Shown here: positions 24,744 to 33,607 of the stretch, piece after piece
Layout of the letters: every line of letters begins with the position of its first letter
Position numbering within the stretch: position 1 is the first letter of the stretch
Source of the DNA: Candidatus Leptovillus gracilis
Lineage (GTDB): Bacteria; Chloroflexota; Anaerolineae; Promineifilales; Promineifilaceae
Assembly: GCA_016716065.1 (NCBI GenBank)
Contig: JADJXA010000003.1
Coordinates: 434,001 to 498,000, forward strand
Direction of reading: 5' to 3'
Length of the DNA stretch: 64,000 bases
Translations under genes and position numbers: made by a program
The notes under the pieces: model-generated
The model's input: only the letters and a program-made list of their open reading frames with translations
The model's database searches: none
Told to the model about the DNA's origin: nothing

Positions 24744-27059
24744 TCATCTGCGTAACACAATGGTATCGTTGTTGGTGTGGCTCAGGTGAATGCGTTGGGT
24801 GTGGGCTGTCTGCTGGCGGATGGTAGCCTGGTCGCAGGTGTAGCCGGTGAGGGTGAGTTCGGCGGTGAAGGTGGGTTGGGCAGTGTGCAGGGTGAGCGTG
24901 TCGCCTTCGTCGTTAACGGCCGTGAGTTCGCTGGTAAGGTAGTGGATGAGTACATTGGGGTTAAGCCGCCATTCCAGTGGCAAAATCAGGCCACGCCGGG
25001 GTGGGATGGTGAGGGGTTGGCCGTCGAAAAGGGGGGCGTTTTGGTAGGCGACGGCCGTTGTCACCGCCTCTTCCTGGTAATTGTTGAGGTAGAGGAAACG
25101 GCCGTTCTCCCCTGCGCTGAGCCGCGTATCGGCCCATTCGCTTAGCTGCAAGAGCGGCGGGCAAGCCACCAGCCGGGCGATTTGCTCAAAAACGTCTAAA
25201 TCGGCCAGGGTGTTGGTGGTCAGCGCCGCGCCCAGCAGCAAGACCTGTCCCTGGCCGACGGTCTGGCGGAAACCTACCACTGCCCCATTGGGCCGGGTAG
25301 CGATCACCTCGCTAAACTGGCCGGTGTAGCTTTGCGCGAAAGAAACGGGCACATCCTCATGGTGAAAGGCGTTGATGGTCGCCGGGCTAAATGGCGGGTC
25401 GCTGGCGATGTGGGTCACACCCAGGGCATCTTGCAGGAGGGCGCAGGGGATGTAGTCGAAATCTTCGACGCACAGTCGGCCGATGAGCACGAGTTTGCCA
25501 CCTTGCCGGGCGTAGTCTATCAGTTTTTGCTGCACAGCCATCGGGCATTGCTGTTCCATCATCACCCAACAGGTTGGGGTCTGGGTGGGGTCCAACGGAG
25601 CGCGGCTGAGTTCCAGGGCGGTAAATGGCCGATGGGTCAGAGCCAGCCCGCGGGCGATAAAATCGCACAAAATCACTTCCCGCTGATGGGTGAGGGTGTT
25701 GGTGGCTTCCTGGGTGAAGGCGTTGTTGACTTCGGTCATGAACTGGTCGAGCAAAAAGCCAACGGCCGTAACCGTTTGCGGTCGGGCCAGGATCAAATCG
25801 TCGCCATAAGCGTGCAGGACGCGGGAAAGCTGCGGGTAGCGGTGGTAGTGACGGCGCAGTGTGCCATCCTTGCGCACCGGGTGGCCCCAATCGTGCCGTT
25901 TGACAGGGCTGAGCAGCGGGTGGTTTTCGCCATCGAAGAAGAGGTAGTGGTTGATGGCGCGCATCCCGGTGGAAAGACAGAGACGGCCGTGCAGATCATA
26001 CAACGACGACTGGCTGCCGCTGAAATCGTTGTGCCCCCCGGCCTGGAACTCCACCGAAAAGAGGGGTTGGTCGGGGTTTTGCAGCGCTTTGGTCGTTTCG
26101 TTTACCAGCAGCAGTTGGTGGAAGTTGCCTTCGCCGATGAAAATGGGGTAAACGTCGGTGGCGCTGATCATACCCGGCAGTTCCATAGCCTGCACCAATT
26201 GTGACAGGCCGATGGGAAAGGTTTTGCCGCCGTTCATGAAGCCATGAACGTTGATGATGGGCGGGACTTCCAGCCCGTTGGCCTGCGCTTCGGCCAGCAG
26301 GAAGGCGGCGTATTCGCGCAAATAGTCGCGGTAGAAGCGGCGGTAATCGGCGACGACGCGGGCGGCGTGGGGTTCTGTGGGGCGTATGATTTGCTCGCCC
26401 AACCAGTCAGGTAATTGGTCAGCCGGATAGATTTCGGGCAGGCGGTCGGCATAGGTGGCGCGTAGATAGGCGGCGAAGCGGGCCAGGGTGTCCGGGTTGG
26501 TATCGAAGATGTTGCGTACCCAGTGGGGCATGCCCATTTCGTTGTCTAACTGGACCATGATGATACGGCCGTTGCGGGTGAACTGGCGCGGGGTGAGAAT
26601 GGCGAAAACGGCCGTGTACCACTTTCTGACACAAGCCAGAAAATCCGGCTGGAGATAGCTGGCGATATTTTCGACCTGCTCTCGCTGGTTGATGAAGGCT
26701 GCCTGGGGATAGGTGGCGAACACCCAGGGGGGAATGCCTTCATTGATGGTTTCGGCCATGATGTAGGGGCCGGGGCGGGCGATGATCCACAGGCCCATGT
26801 CGGCGGCCAGGTCGAGGAAGTCGGCCAGGTTGCACATGGGGTGGGAACGGCCGTCAAAATCAGGCAGACCTTCTTCTGCCTGATGCCATAACCAGGGGAT
26901 GTAGGTGGCGACGCTGTTGAACCCGGCCGTCTTTAGCAAACCCAGGCGGTGCGCCCACTGGTCCGGCGGGGTGCGGAAGTAATGAAATTCACCGGCCTGA
27001 ATGAGTTGGGGACGGCCGTCTAGCCAAAACTGTCCCCCGGCCACATAAAATTGATTCAT
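24744..27059 (-). CDS. Glycoside hydrolase family 35 beta-galactosidase
   Basis: A 771-residue protein with the GH35 barrel at the N-terminus: GEFHYFRTPPDQWAHRLGLL, ARPGPYIMAETINEG, the acid/base Glu174 in MVQLDNEMGM and the nucleophile Glu337 in LFSVEFQAGG. The C-terminal half (about 420-771) is beta-sandwich-like. No signal peptide, so cytoplasmic. AAGGAAAA lies upstream of the ATG at 27059, which fixes the start. It stands between the LacI regulator and GH3 on the same strand; a dispersed repeat separates it from lacI. Some GH35 members act on beta-glucans or glucosamine, so galactosidase activity is the default guess only. Confidence 0.85.
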   Translation of the reverse strand: MNQFYVAGGQFWLDGRPQLIQAGEFHYFRTPPDQWAHRLGLLKTAGFNSVATYIPWLWHQAEEGLPDFDGRSHPMCNLADFLDLAADMGLWIIARPGPYIMAETINEGIPPWVFATYPQAAFINQREQVENIASYLQPDFLACVRKWYTAVFAILTPRQFTRNGRIIMVQLDNEMGMPHWVRNIFDTNPDTLARFAAYLRATYADRLPEIYPADQLPDWLGEQIIRPTEPHAARVVADYRRFYRDYLREYAAFLLAEAQANGLEVPPIINVHGFMNGGKTFPIGLSQLVQAMELPGMISATDVYPIFIGEGNFHQLLLVNETTKALQNPDQPLFSVEFQAGGHNDFSGSQSSLYDLHGRLCLSTGMRAINHYLFFDGENHPLLSPVKRHDWGHPVRKDGTLRRHYHRYPQLSRVLHAYGDDLILARPQTVTAVGFLLDQFMTEVNNAFTQEATNTLTHQREVILCDFIARGLALTHRPFTALELSRAPLDPTQTPTCWVMMEQQCPMAVQQKLIDYARQGGKLVLIGRLCVEDFDYIPCALLQDALGVTHIASDPPFSPATINAFHHEDVPVSFAQSYTGQFSEVIATRPNGAVVGFRQTVGQGQVLLLGAALTTNTLADLDVFEQIARLVACPPLLQLSEWADTRLSAGENGRFLYLNNYQEEAVTTAVAYQNAPLFDGQPLTIPPRRGLILPLEWRLNPNVLIHYLTSELTAVNDEGDTLTLHTAQPTFTAELTLTGYTCDQATIRQQTAHTQRIHLSHTNNDTIVLRR

Positions 27060-27071
27060 TCTATTTTCCTT

Positions 27072-27200
27072 AGCAACTATACAGTCTCTCTGGGATTGCA
27101 CCGCGGAGACACAGAGGCGTGTCCTGAGCAAAACCGAAGGAGTACGGAGGTTTTACAGGTTTAATCTCTGTGCCCTCCGTGCCTCTGTGGTGAACAGATA
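27072..27200 (+). repeat. Dispersed intergenic repeat, copy B
   Basis: The longest copy. It begins CAACTATACAG, then GGGATTGCACCGCGGAGACA, and ends CTCCGTGCCTCTGTGGTGAA just before the lacI stop codon. It matches copy A at 1232-1333 over both ends, with extra sequence between. Confidence 0.75.
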
Positions 27201-27202
27201 CC

Positions 27203-28174
27203 TTACCTTTTAACAGACGATTCGCGCGGAATGAGTCGGGTTTGGATGCGATAGGGCTTCGGGAAGGTGTATTCCGTCTCCAAAAAAGCGATCAGTCGGG
27301 CAGCGGCCGCGGCGCCCCAGGCCAGCCGCGATGCGCCAATGGTAGACAGGCTGGGCTGCATGTAGCGGGCAATCTGAATGTCATCAAAACCCACCACGGC
27401 AATGTCATCCGGCGCTTGCAGGCCGTGTTCTTTCATGGCTTTCAGCAGGCCAATCGCCATCTGGTCGTTGGCGCAAAAAACGGCTTCCGGTATGTTGCGG
27501 TTTTCAATCATCAGCCGGGCGGCGTCGTAGCCGGACTTTTCGGTAAAGTTGCCGCTGTAGCGCCGCACCGCCACCTGGTTTTTCTCCGCTTCGCCGATGA
27601 AGGCGCGCATTCGCTCGCCATTATCAAACGAATCGGCCGCGCCGGAGACAAAGCCGATGCGCCGCGCCCCTTGTTCGTACAGGTGATAAAACGCCTCGCG
27701 GGTTCCCAGTCGGTTGTCTAGCAGCAGGGGCAAGAGATTATCCTTCTCTAAGTAGCGGTCGAGAATGATGATGGGGAAGCGTTTGGAGGCCAGTTTGAGG
27801 ATAACGTCGCTTTTGATTTTAGAGTCGAAGACGATGGCCCCATCAACCTGCCGCTGCGTCAGCAGTTTGGACATGGCGTGGGTTTCCGGACAGACGATTA
27901 GCTCGTAGTCAGTGCTTAGAATCGTGTCATGGATGCCTTCCAAAATCTCTTCGTAAAATGAGCCACCGAAGCGGGAGATAAAGACGCCGATGGTGTGGGT
28001 TTTGTTCTTTTTAAGATTGCGGGCGAAGGCATTGGGGTGGTAGTTTAGCTCCTCGGCCGCTTGCAGCACGCGCTTGCGCGTGTCGTCGCCGATCGTGCCG
28101 GTTCCATTCAGGGCGTAGGAGGCGGAGGTGACGCTGACCCCGGCGTGTTTCGCCACGTCTTTGATGGTTGTCAT
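27203..28174 (-). CDS. LacI-family transcriptional regulator
   Basis: A 323-residue repressor-type protein. The N-terminal helix-turn-helix and hinge (TTIKDVAKHAGVSVTSASYA, then RVLQAAEELNYHPNAFARNL) is textbook LacI. Residues about 60-320 are the sugar-binding periplasmic-protein-like domain (TIGVFISRFGG, DGAIVFDS, RIGFVSG, AVFCANDQMAIGLLKAM, VVGFDDIQIARY). It is embedded in the glycan locus and should sense a sugar from it. A perfect LacI-type palindrome upstream of the GH94 gene (44673-44688) is a likely target. It reads in the same direction as the sugar genes, so it may be autoregulated through the locus promoter. Confidence 0.93.
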   Translation of the reverse strand: MTTIKDVAKHAGVSVTSASYALNGTGTIGDDTRKRVLQAAEELNYHPNAFARNLKKNKTHTIGVFISRFGGSFYEEILEGIHDTILSTDYELIVCPETHAMSKLLTQRQVDGAIVFDSKIKSDVILKLASKRFPIIILDRYLEKDNLLPLLLDNRLGTREAFYHLYEQGARRIGFVSGAADSFDNGERMRAFIGEAEKNQVAVRRYSGNFTEKSGYDAARLMIENRNIPEAVFCANDQMAIGLLKAMKEHGLQAPDDIAVVGFDDIQIARYMQPSLSTIGASRLAWGAAAAARLIAFLETEYTFPKPYRIQTRLIPRESSVKR

Positions 28175-28250
28175 GCCGATACCTTTGAAGAGAACTGAAC
28201 GCCGAGGCGCAGAGACGCAGAGAATGGCTGAGTAAAGGGCGTTTGACCAA

Positions 28251-29615
28251 TCATGATTCGTCGGGGGTGATGTGCAAACGATTTAGCCCGTTTAGGATGT
28301 GTTCGTTTTGCATCACGATTGTGTGGATCAGGTCGTTTTCGTGGTTGGCGAGCATGAGCAGGGTAATGCCTTTATTGATGCCGATCACGTCGCTGGCGAT
28401 CCATTCTTCGCTGAGATTGTAGGCGTCCAGAAAGCCGTAGCGCCCGGTTAGCCCTTCTGCGGCGGCGTAATGCAGCATGGCCTGCTGCGCCTGCTCCGGC
28501 AGGAAGATGATGGAACCGATGGCCCCGGATGGGGGCACGGTGTCGTCTATGAAGTGGGCGCGGTTGTCGAAGCCGGAGGGGGGCGCGCCGTAGAGGCCGT
28601 TGTAGCCGTCTGGTCCATCGCAGGCGGTGAGGCCCCAGGCGTGGGGGCCAATGGTTCGGTATTGGTCGGCAACGGCCGTAGCAAAATCCACCTGTGCCTG
28701 CGAAGCCAGCACCGAATTATCAAACCAGTTCACTCCATCCTGGTCGGTGTAGCCGCGAAAGTCCAGCCAGGCGTGGCTGTATTGGTGGGTGAACAGCGAC
28801 CCAAACCAGGAGTGGATGAAGGGTTGGCCGCTGCCATAGGCGGCCTGGTGACGGGTGAAGGTGTAATAGGGGGTGTCGTCGGTGGGGAAGGTGGGGGAAC
28901 CAGCGGCCAGCACGTACAACATCAACTGCTCGGCGTAAAAATCCCAATGCCCCTCAAACCCTTTTTCCGGACGATAGGCCATGTGGAACATATCGCGTGA
29001 TTCATCAACAAACCAGGGCCAGTTCACCCCGTCATAAATCTCTTGCGCTTTGTCGTTCACCTCGTCGCCGAAGTATTCCCCGGCGGTGAGGACGCCCATG
29101 AGCAGGATGGCGGTGTCTATGGTGGAGACTTCGCTTTGCCAGGCGCGTTGGCCGCTGGTCATATCCAGGAAATGGTAGTAGAAACCTTCGGTGCGCTCCA
29201 GCGCCAGCAGGGTGTCCAGCGTGCCGTTGGCCCGGTCGTATCCTTCCTGGAAGGTGATGTAGCCTTTTTCGACGCCAATGGGGTAGGCGGAGAGGCCGAA
29301 GCCGACGGCGGCGATGCTGGCGACGCCCGCGGAGCCGGGATACCGGTCGCGGATGAGGCCGAAGCCGGGGCTGGCGGGGTCGGTGTTGGCCTGTTCCCAG
29401 AAGAAGTCGAAGGAGGCTTGCATTTCCTGGGCGATGATGGAATCCCAGGCTGTCTGAATGGGGGTCGGGGTGATTGTGGGCGTTGTCATCATAGTGGGTG
29501 GGGGTTGGGGAGGCGTGGTCGGCACGGCCGTTGGCAGTACGGCCGTTTCCGCAGCGATAGTGCATCCAGTCAGCATGAGGGCAATGAGCAGGAGCGAAAC
29601 AATAGATTTATTCAC
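28251..29615 (-). CDS. PF10091 glycoamylase-like lipoprotein (GH144-type beta-1,2-glucanase candidate)
   Basis: A 454-residue lipoprotein: lipobox LMLTGC, a Pro/Thr-rich linker (about 25-50), then an (alpha/alpha)6 domain with the PF10091 signatures SIAAVGFGLSAYPIGVE, GFYYHFLDM, VSTIDTAILLMGVL, YRPEKGFEGHWDFY, SLFTHQYSHAWLDFRG and WGLTACDGPDGY. Characterised members in GH144 cut beta-1,2-glucan outside the cytoplasm, so surface cleavage before uptake is the probable role. The GTG start at 29615 is supported by an 8-base overlap with the upstream permease gene and by AAAGGACAGG. If specificity holds, the locus handles beta-1,2-glucan. Confidence 0.82.
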   Translation of the reverse strand: MNKSIVSLLLIALMLTGCTIAAETAVLPTAVPTTPPQPPPTMMTTPTITPTPIQTAWDSIIAQEMQASFDFFWEQANTDPASPGFGLIRDRYPGSAGVASIAAVGFGLSAYPIGVEKGYITFQEGYDRANGTLDTLLALERTEGFYYHFLDMTSGQRAWQSEVSTIDTAILLMGVLTAGEYFGDEVNDKAQEIYDGVNWPWFVDESRDMFHMAYRPEKGFEGHWDFYAEQLMLYVLAAGSPTFPTDDTPYYTFTRHQAAYGSGQPFIHSWFGSLFTHQYSHAWLDFRGYTDQDGVNWFDNSVLASQAQVDFATAVADQYRTIGPHAWGLTACDGPDGYNGLYGAPPSGFDNRAHFIDDTVPPSGAIGSIIFLPEQAQQAMLHYAAAEGLTGRYGFLDAYNLSEEWIASDVIGINKGITLLMLANHENDLIHTIVMQNEHILNGLNRLHITPDES

Positions 29616-30537
29616 CGGTAATACCTGTCCTTTCGATAGATTCAACAAACCATTTTTGCAGCACAAAATACATGAGCAGCAGGGGCAAAATATTCAGGAA
29701 TGTGCCGCTGAGTTTAACCGCTTCATTTAGCCGGTCGAAAATGTTCACCACACCGGGCGGGTAGAGATTTTCATACGCCTGGACAAATTTGGCTAACTGC
29801 ATGGGCAGCGACTGGATGCCCCCCTCCAGAAAGATGACGGTGAGATAGGTTTCGTTCCAATACCAGACGGTGGAGAAAATGATGGCGATGATATAGGCGG
29901 GCACGGCCGTTGGCAAGGCAATTTGCACAAATATCTTCCAATCCGCCGCCCCATCTAGCCGTGCGGCCTCCTCCAACACCTTCGGCAGCGAGAGAAACGT
30001 CTGGTAAAAAATCAGGATGAAGATGGCGCTTTTATAGCCTTGCCCCAGCAGCGCCGGCAAAATAAGCGCCCACAAATTGCCTAACAGCCCAAACTCCCGG
30101 TAAGTAAGCATTTGCGGGATCACCGTGTTTTGTGCCGGGATAATAAACGTCGCCAGAATGAGGAAAAAGATGAAGTTTTTGCCCGGAAAGCGATATCGCG
30201 CCAACCCATACCCCACCAGCGAAGCCACGGCCGCCTGAATCACCGACGGAACCACGCTGATGAGCAGCGATGAGGCCAGCGTATGGGGATAATCCAACAC
30301 GCGATAAGCCTTGACGTAATTGCCGGTGTAAAACTCTGTTGGAATCCACTGCACCATCGGGTTGAGCAAGTCGGCGGGGCTTTTCAGACTGGTGACAAAC
30401 ATGAACAACAGCGGATAGAGATAGACAAAACCAATGGCAATCAGCAGCATGTACAGCACAATGCTAAACAACAACCCATATTGGGTGCGGTTGCCCAGAA
30501 AAAAACTACGCCAGCGGTCTTGTGTTGCTTTATTCAT
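29608..30537 (-). CDS. Carbohydrate ABC-transporter permease, MalG type (second pair)
   Basis: A 309-residue inner-membrane permease with six hydrophobic segments. The cytoplasmic EAA loop EEAARLDGAADWKIFVQIAL contacts the ATPase. MalG-type features are YPLLFMFVTSLKSPADLL near the N-terminus and the long loop before TM2. The C-terminus is longer than typical, ending KWFVESIERTGITGE. It pairs with the permease at 30543-31433, 5 bases upstream, and its stop overlaps the glucanase start. Confidence 0.92.
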   Translation of the reverse strand: MNKATQDRWRSFFLGNRTQYGLLFSIVLYMLLIAIGFVYLYPLLFMFVTSLKSPADLLNPMVQWIPTEFYTGNYVKAYRVLDYPHTLASSLLISVVPSVIQAAVASLVGYGLARYRFPGKNFIFFLILATFIIPAQNTVIPQMLTYREFGLLGNLWALILPALLGQGYKSAIFILIFYQTFLSLPKVLEEAARLDGAADWKIFVQIALPTAVPAYIIAIIFSTVWYWNETYLTVIFLEGGIQSLPMQLAKFVQAYENLYPPGVVNIFDRLNEAVKLSGTFLNILPLLLMYFVLQKWFVESIERTGITGE

Positions 30538-30542
30538 GAATG

Positions 30543-31433
30543 TTACCCATACTGCTTCCGCGCCCGGTAGTTCAGGAGCAAAAAAATGACGGCCAGCAGC
30601 AAAACAAGTATAAAAAAGTACAAAAACGACATCGCACTGGCGTAGCCTATGCCACCGCCGACGGCATAGGTTTGCCCATAGATGTATTTGATCACCTTAT
30701 TCTCGGAAAAGTGGGACAGGGTGATGATGGTGTAAATGGCGATGATGACGGTGGTGGTGGAAAGCGCTGGGAGGGTGATCTTCCAAAAAGATTCCCAGGC
30801 CGACGCGCCATCAATGGCCGCCGCCTCGTAAATGCTCTGGTCTATGCGCTGCAAGCTGGAAAGGTAGATGAGGATTTGCACGCCGGAAAACCAGAGGATG
30901 AGGATGAACGAGGTGAGCAGATATTCTATCGGGTTACGCAGATAGCGAGGCATGTCGGCGATGAACGCCGCGACCGTGCCGGAAATTGCCAACCCCGGCA
31001 CGGAGGTTGCGCCCTGGGCTACCAACTCCTGAATAACTGGTCCACTGGTGATGACCACCGGCAAAAAGAAGATCGTGCGGAAAACGCCCTTGAAGCGGAA
31101 TTTGAGATTGAGAAACAGGGCGATGATCAGGGAAAAAATGAGGATGATGGGCAGGGAAACGAGCGTTTCGATCGCGTATTCGATGAGCAACTGCACAAAG
31201 GTGGGGTCGGTGAACAAGGCTCTGGTGTAATTTTGCCAGCGGATAAATTGCAGATTGATGCCGGTGGCGGAGACCGTAACCTGGTTGAAGCTGTAGAAGA
31301 GGGTTTGCAGCAGCGGCAGCAGGGTAAAAATGGTAAAGCCGACAATCCAGACCAACACAAAGGCGTAGCCGTGCAGCGCTTCTCTGGCGCGGTGGCTTAG
31401 TTCGCGGCGGCGGAAGGGTAAACGGCCGTTCAC
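30543..31433 (-). CDS. Sugar ABC-transporter permease, MalF type (second pair)
   Basis: A 296-residue permease with six predicted helices: FVLVWIVGFTIFTLLPLLQT, then LFYSFNQV at the start as in MalF/UgpA proteins, and the EAA loop YEAAAIDGASAWESFWKITL. It overlaps the DUF5696 gene by 4 bases. With 29608-30537 it forms a heterodimeric channel; the solute-binding protein for this pair could be either of the two encoded upstream. Confidence 0.92.
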   Translation of the reverse strand: MNGRLPFRRRELSHRAREALHGYAFVLVWIVGFTIFTLLPLLQTLFYSFNQVTVSATGINLQFIRWQNYTRALFTDPTFVQLLIEYAIETLVSLPIILIFSLIIALFLNLKFRFKGVFRTIFFLPVVITSGPVIQELVAQGATSVPGLAISGTVAAFIADMPRYLRNPIEYLLTSFILILWFSGVQILIYLSSLQRIDQSIYEAAAIDGASAWESFWKITLPALSTTTVIIAIYTIITLSHFSENKVIKYIYGQTYAVGGGIGYASAMSFLYFFILVLLLAVIFLLLNYRARKQYG

Positions 31434-33607
31434 CGCGCCACCTCCCGCACAATCGCATCTTCCCCCGCCACCACCAAGTCGCCCTGGCTAAAGGGAGCGG
31501 CGTTGTAATTGACGATGATCTGACGACCGTTGCTATAACTGGTCGCCCACACCCCCTCGGCCAACGGCTGCCGGGCGACAATGTGCGCCCCGGCCACCGG
31601 CCCCAGCAGCGCGTTCAGCCAGGCGTAATTCGCCTCAATCTCCTCGCCCCACTGCGCAAACGACGAGCTATAAATCCAGTTGGAACTGGTGTTGAGGATT
31701 CTGGCGGTCGCCTCGTGGCTGAGGAAGTAGGAAGGGTAAACGCCATAATCGGCGTGGCGCAGCAGGTCGGCGCGGCTGTTGGCGGAAAAGTTGAGGGCGA
31801 CGCCGTAATAGGGCACATAACCGGACAACACAATAGGCAAAAAGGGCACGGCCGTTGTGGTGTAAATGTAGCCGCTGTTATTCAGGGGCATGTCGTAATA
31901 CGCCTGCATCAGGCCAAACAGGTAATCGTTGGGCAGGTAAAAGGCCAGGGGCAGGCCGCTTTCGCCCAGCAGCGCCTGGTAATGGGCGATGGCTTCTTCA
32001 CGGTTGAGGCGCTGGCCGCTTTTGAAATCGCTGTAGAGCGTGCCGCCAATGCCATCCAGGGCCAGGCCGGCCGGTAGTTCCGCCAGCACGTCGGCGCTAA
32101 GACTGGCGTAGCGGTCGCTGAGGGCGTCGTGGTTGAGGTAGTAGTTGACTTTGTTGCGGTTGAAGCCGATCAGGTTGAAATTGGTGATAGACATTGCCAG
32201 ATCGCGCCGTTCCGAGTAACCACGTTCGTCGCGCAGGGCGGCTTGGGGGTCGAGATAGAGGTAGAAGTGGCCGTTAACGGCCGTTATCTCCTCTACCACC
32301 GCTTCTAACTCCGCCAGATTGCCCAGTTTGCGCTCCAGTTTCAGCGTGCGCGGCGGCATGTTCGCCGCGCCCAACGGCTGCCAGCCGTAATAAACCACCG
32401 CCGGGTTTTGCACGTCTAGCTGCGCCAGGATGTCGCGCATCTGCGCCACCGTGGTCATGGGGATGGCCCGCTGCCAGAACAAGACCTTTTCCTTTTCCGC
32501 GCCCAGAAATTCCAGGCGGATGCCGATGGCGTTGTTGGGGGAAGCATACGGCCGTAACACCCCCCGTTCCACCAGATACGCCTGGTAGCTCCGCGCCATG
32601 CCCACGTAATCGCTCTCGTCGCCTGTCAGGAAGCGGTAGCGGATTTTTACGTCGAAGGCGTTGGTTTGCGGCTGCAAGGCAGTTACGCCCGCGCCAGAGC
32701 GATTGGTCGCCTGGAAGTAGCTCTGGTTGTAGACGAAGGCGTTGTATAAAAAGTTAAAGTCGGTGATGATGCCCGATGGGTGGGCGTGGGCTTCGCCATA
32801 AGCGGCCCCTTTTTCCACAATCGCCAGGTAGCCATGCTCTTTTTCGCCGTGAATCATGCCGATAACCGGGATGGAGAGCTTGTAGGGGCGATTGATGGCC
32901 GGGTCGTAGGGCAGGTAGGTAATCATGCCCAGGTCGGGGCCGTAGTAACGGCCGTAAAACATATTCTGCGCTTTCGTCTCGGCGGTGAAGGCGATCAGGC
33001 TGCCCACGCCGTCGGGAAGGAACATATAACCGGGCGTCTGGTCGCTGCGCGTAGCCCCAAAAAAGGGATAGACATACACCAGCCCCAACTTAAACGCCGG
33101 GTCGGCCTCCACCACCCCGGTAAACGGCAGTTCTACCGTCACCCCATCAGCCGCCAACTGTACCATCACCTCCAGGCTGATGCCCGGCCCGGTGAACGTC
33201 ACCGTCGCCGCGAAGCCCTGGTCAATGAGGCGAAAGTCCAGGGTGTGGTCGGCGTTGCTGATGGAGGCGCGTTCGCTGACCGCTTTTTCATCCAGGTAAT
33301 CGATGCTGATACCGCTTTGGGCGAAGGCGGTCCAGGTCCGGTTGAGCCGGTCCTCTTCTTGCTTTTCCACCAGGTTGGAGTGCCAGACGTAGCCGCTGCG
33401 CCGGTCTACCACGTTGAAGGCCAGGGTTTCCCGGTTGGCGTAAAGCTGGAAGGTCTCGTTTTCGGCCACCAGTTCAAACGCGCCGGGCATGGGTTGGACG
33501 GCCGTGAGCCGTGGGCTGTAAGCTAGAGGCTGGGCGCTGAGGGTGGCGGGCAGCAGCAGCAATAGCAGCAGCAGGCCAAGGGCGAGGATGAGGCGTTGTT
33601 TAGCCAC
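31430..33607 (-). CDS. Exported DUF5696-type protein of a sugar-uptake locus
   Basis: A 725-residue protein with an N-terminal signal (LILALGLLLLLLLLPATLSA). The body resembles DUF5696 proteins, which sit beside carbohydrate ABC transporters in Firmicutes and Chloroflexota: ENETFQLYANRETLAFNVVD, RRSGYVWHSNL, PFFGATRSDQTPGYMFLPDG, GMARSYQAYLVERGVL and a TIM-barrel-like middle section. The function is unknown; glycan processing or presentation at the cell surface is possible. It overlaps the NHL-YIP1 gene by 8 bases and the permease gene by 4. Confidence 0.75.
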   Translation of the reverse strand: MAKQRLILALGLLLLLLLLPATLSAQPLAYSPRLTAVQPMPGAFELVAENETFQLYANRETLAFNVVDRRSGYVWHSNLVEKQEEDRLNRTWTAFAQSGISIDYLDEKAVSERASISNADHTLDFRLIDQGFAATVTFTGPGISLEVMVQLAADGVTVELPFTGVVEADPAFKLGLVYVYPFFGATRSDQTPGYMFLPDGVGSLIAFTAETKAQNMFYGRYYGPDLGMITYLPYDPAINRPYKLSIPVIGMIHGEKEHGYLAIVEKGAAYGEAHAHPSGIITDFNFLYNAFVYNQSYFQATNRSGAGVTALQPQTNAFDVKIRYRFLTGDESDYVGMARSYQAYLVERGVLRPYASPNNAIGIRLEFLGAEKEKVLFWQRAIPMTTVAQMRDILAQLDVQNPAVVYYGWQPLGAANMPPRTLKLERKLGNLAELEAVVEEITAVNGHFYLYLDPQAALRDERGYSERRDLAMSITNFNLIGFNRNKVNYYLNHDALSDRYASLSADVLAELPAGLALDGIGGTLYSDFKSGQRLNREEAIAHYQALLGESGLPLAFYLPNDYLFGLMQAYYDMPLNNSGYIYTTTAVPFLPIVLSGYVPYYGVALNFSANSRADLLRHADYGVYPSYFLSHEATARILNTSSNWIYSSSFAQWGEEIEANYAWLNALLGPVAGAHIVARQPLAEGVWATSYSNGRQIIVNYNAAPFSQGDLVVAGEDAIVREVAR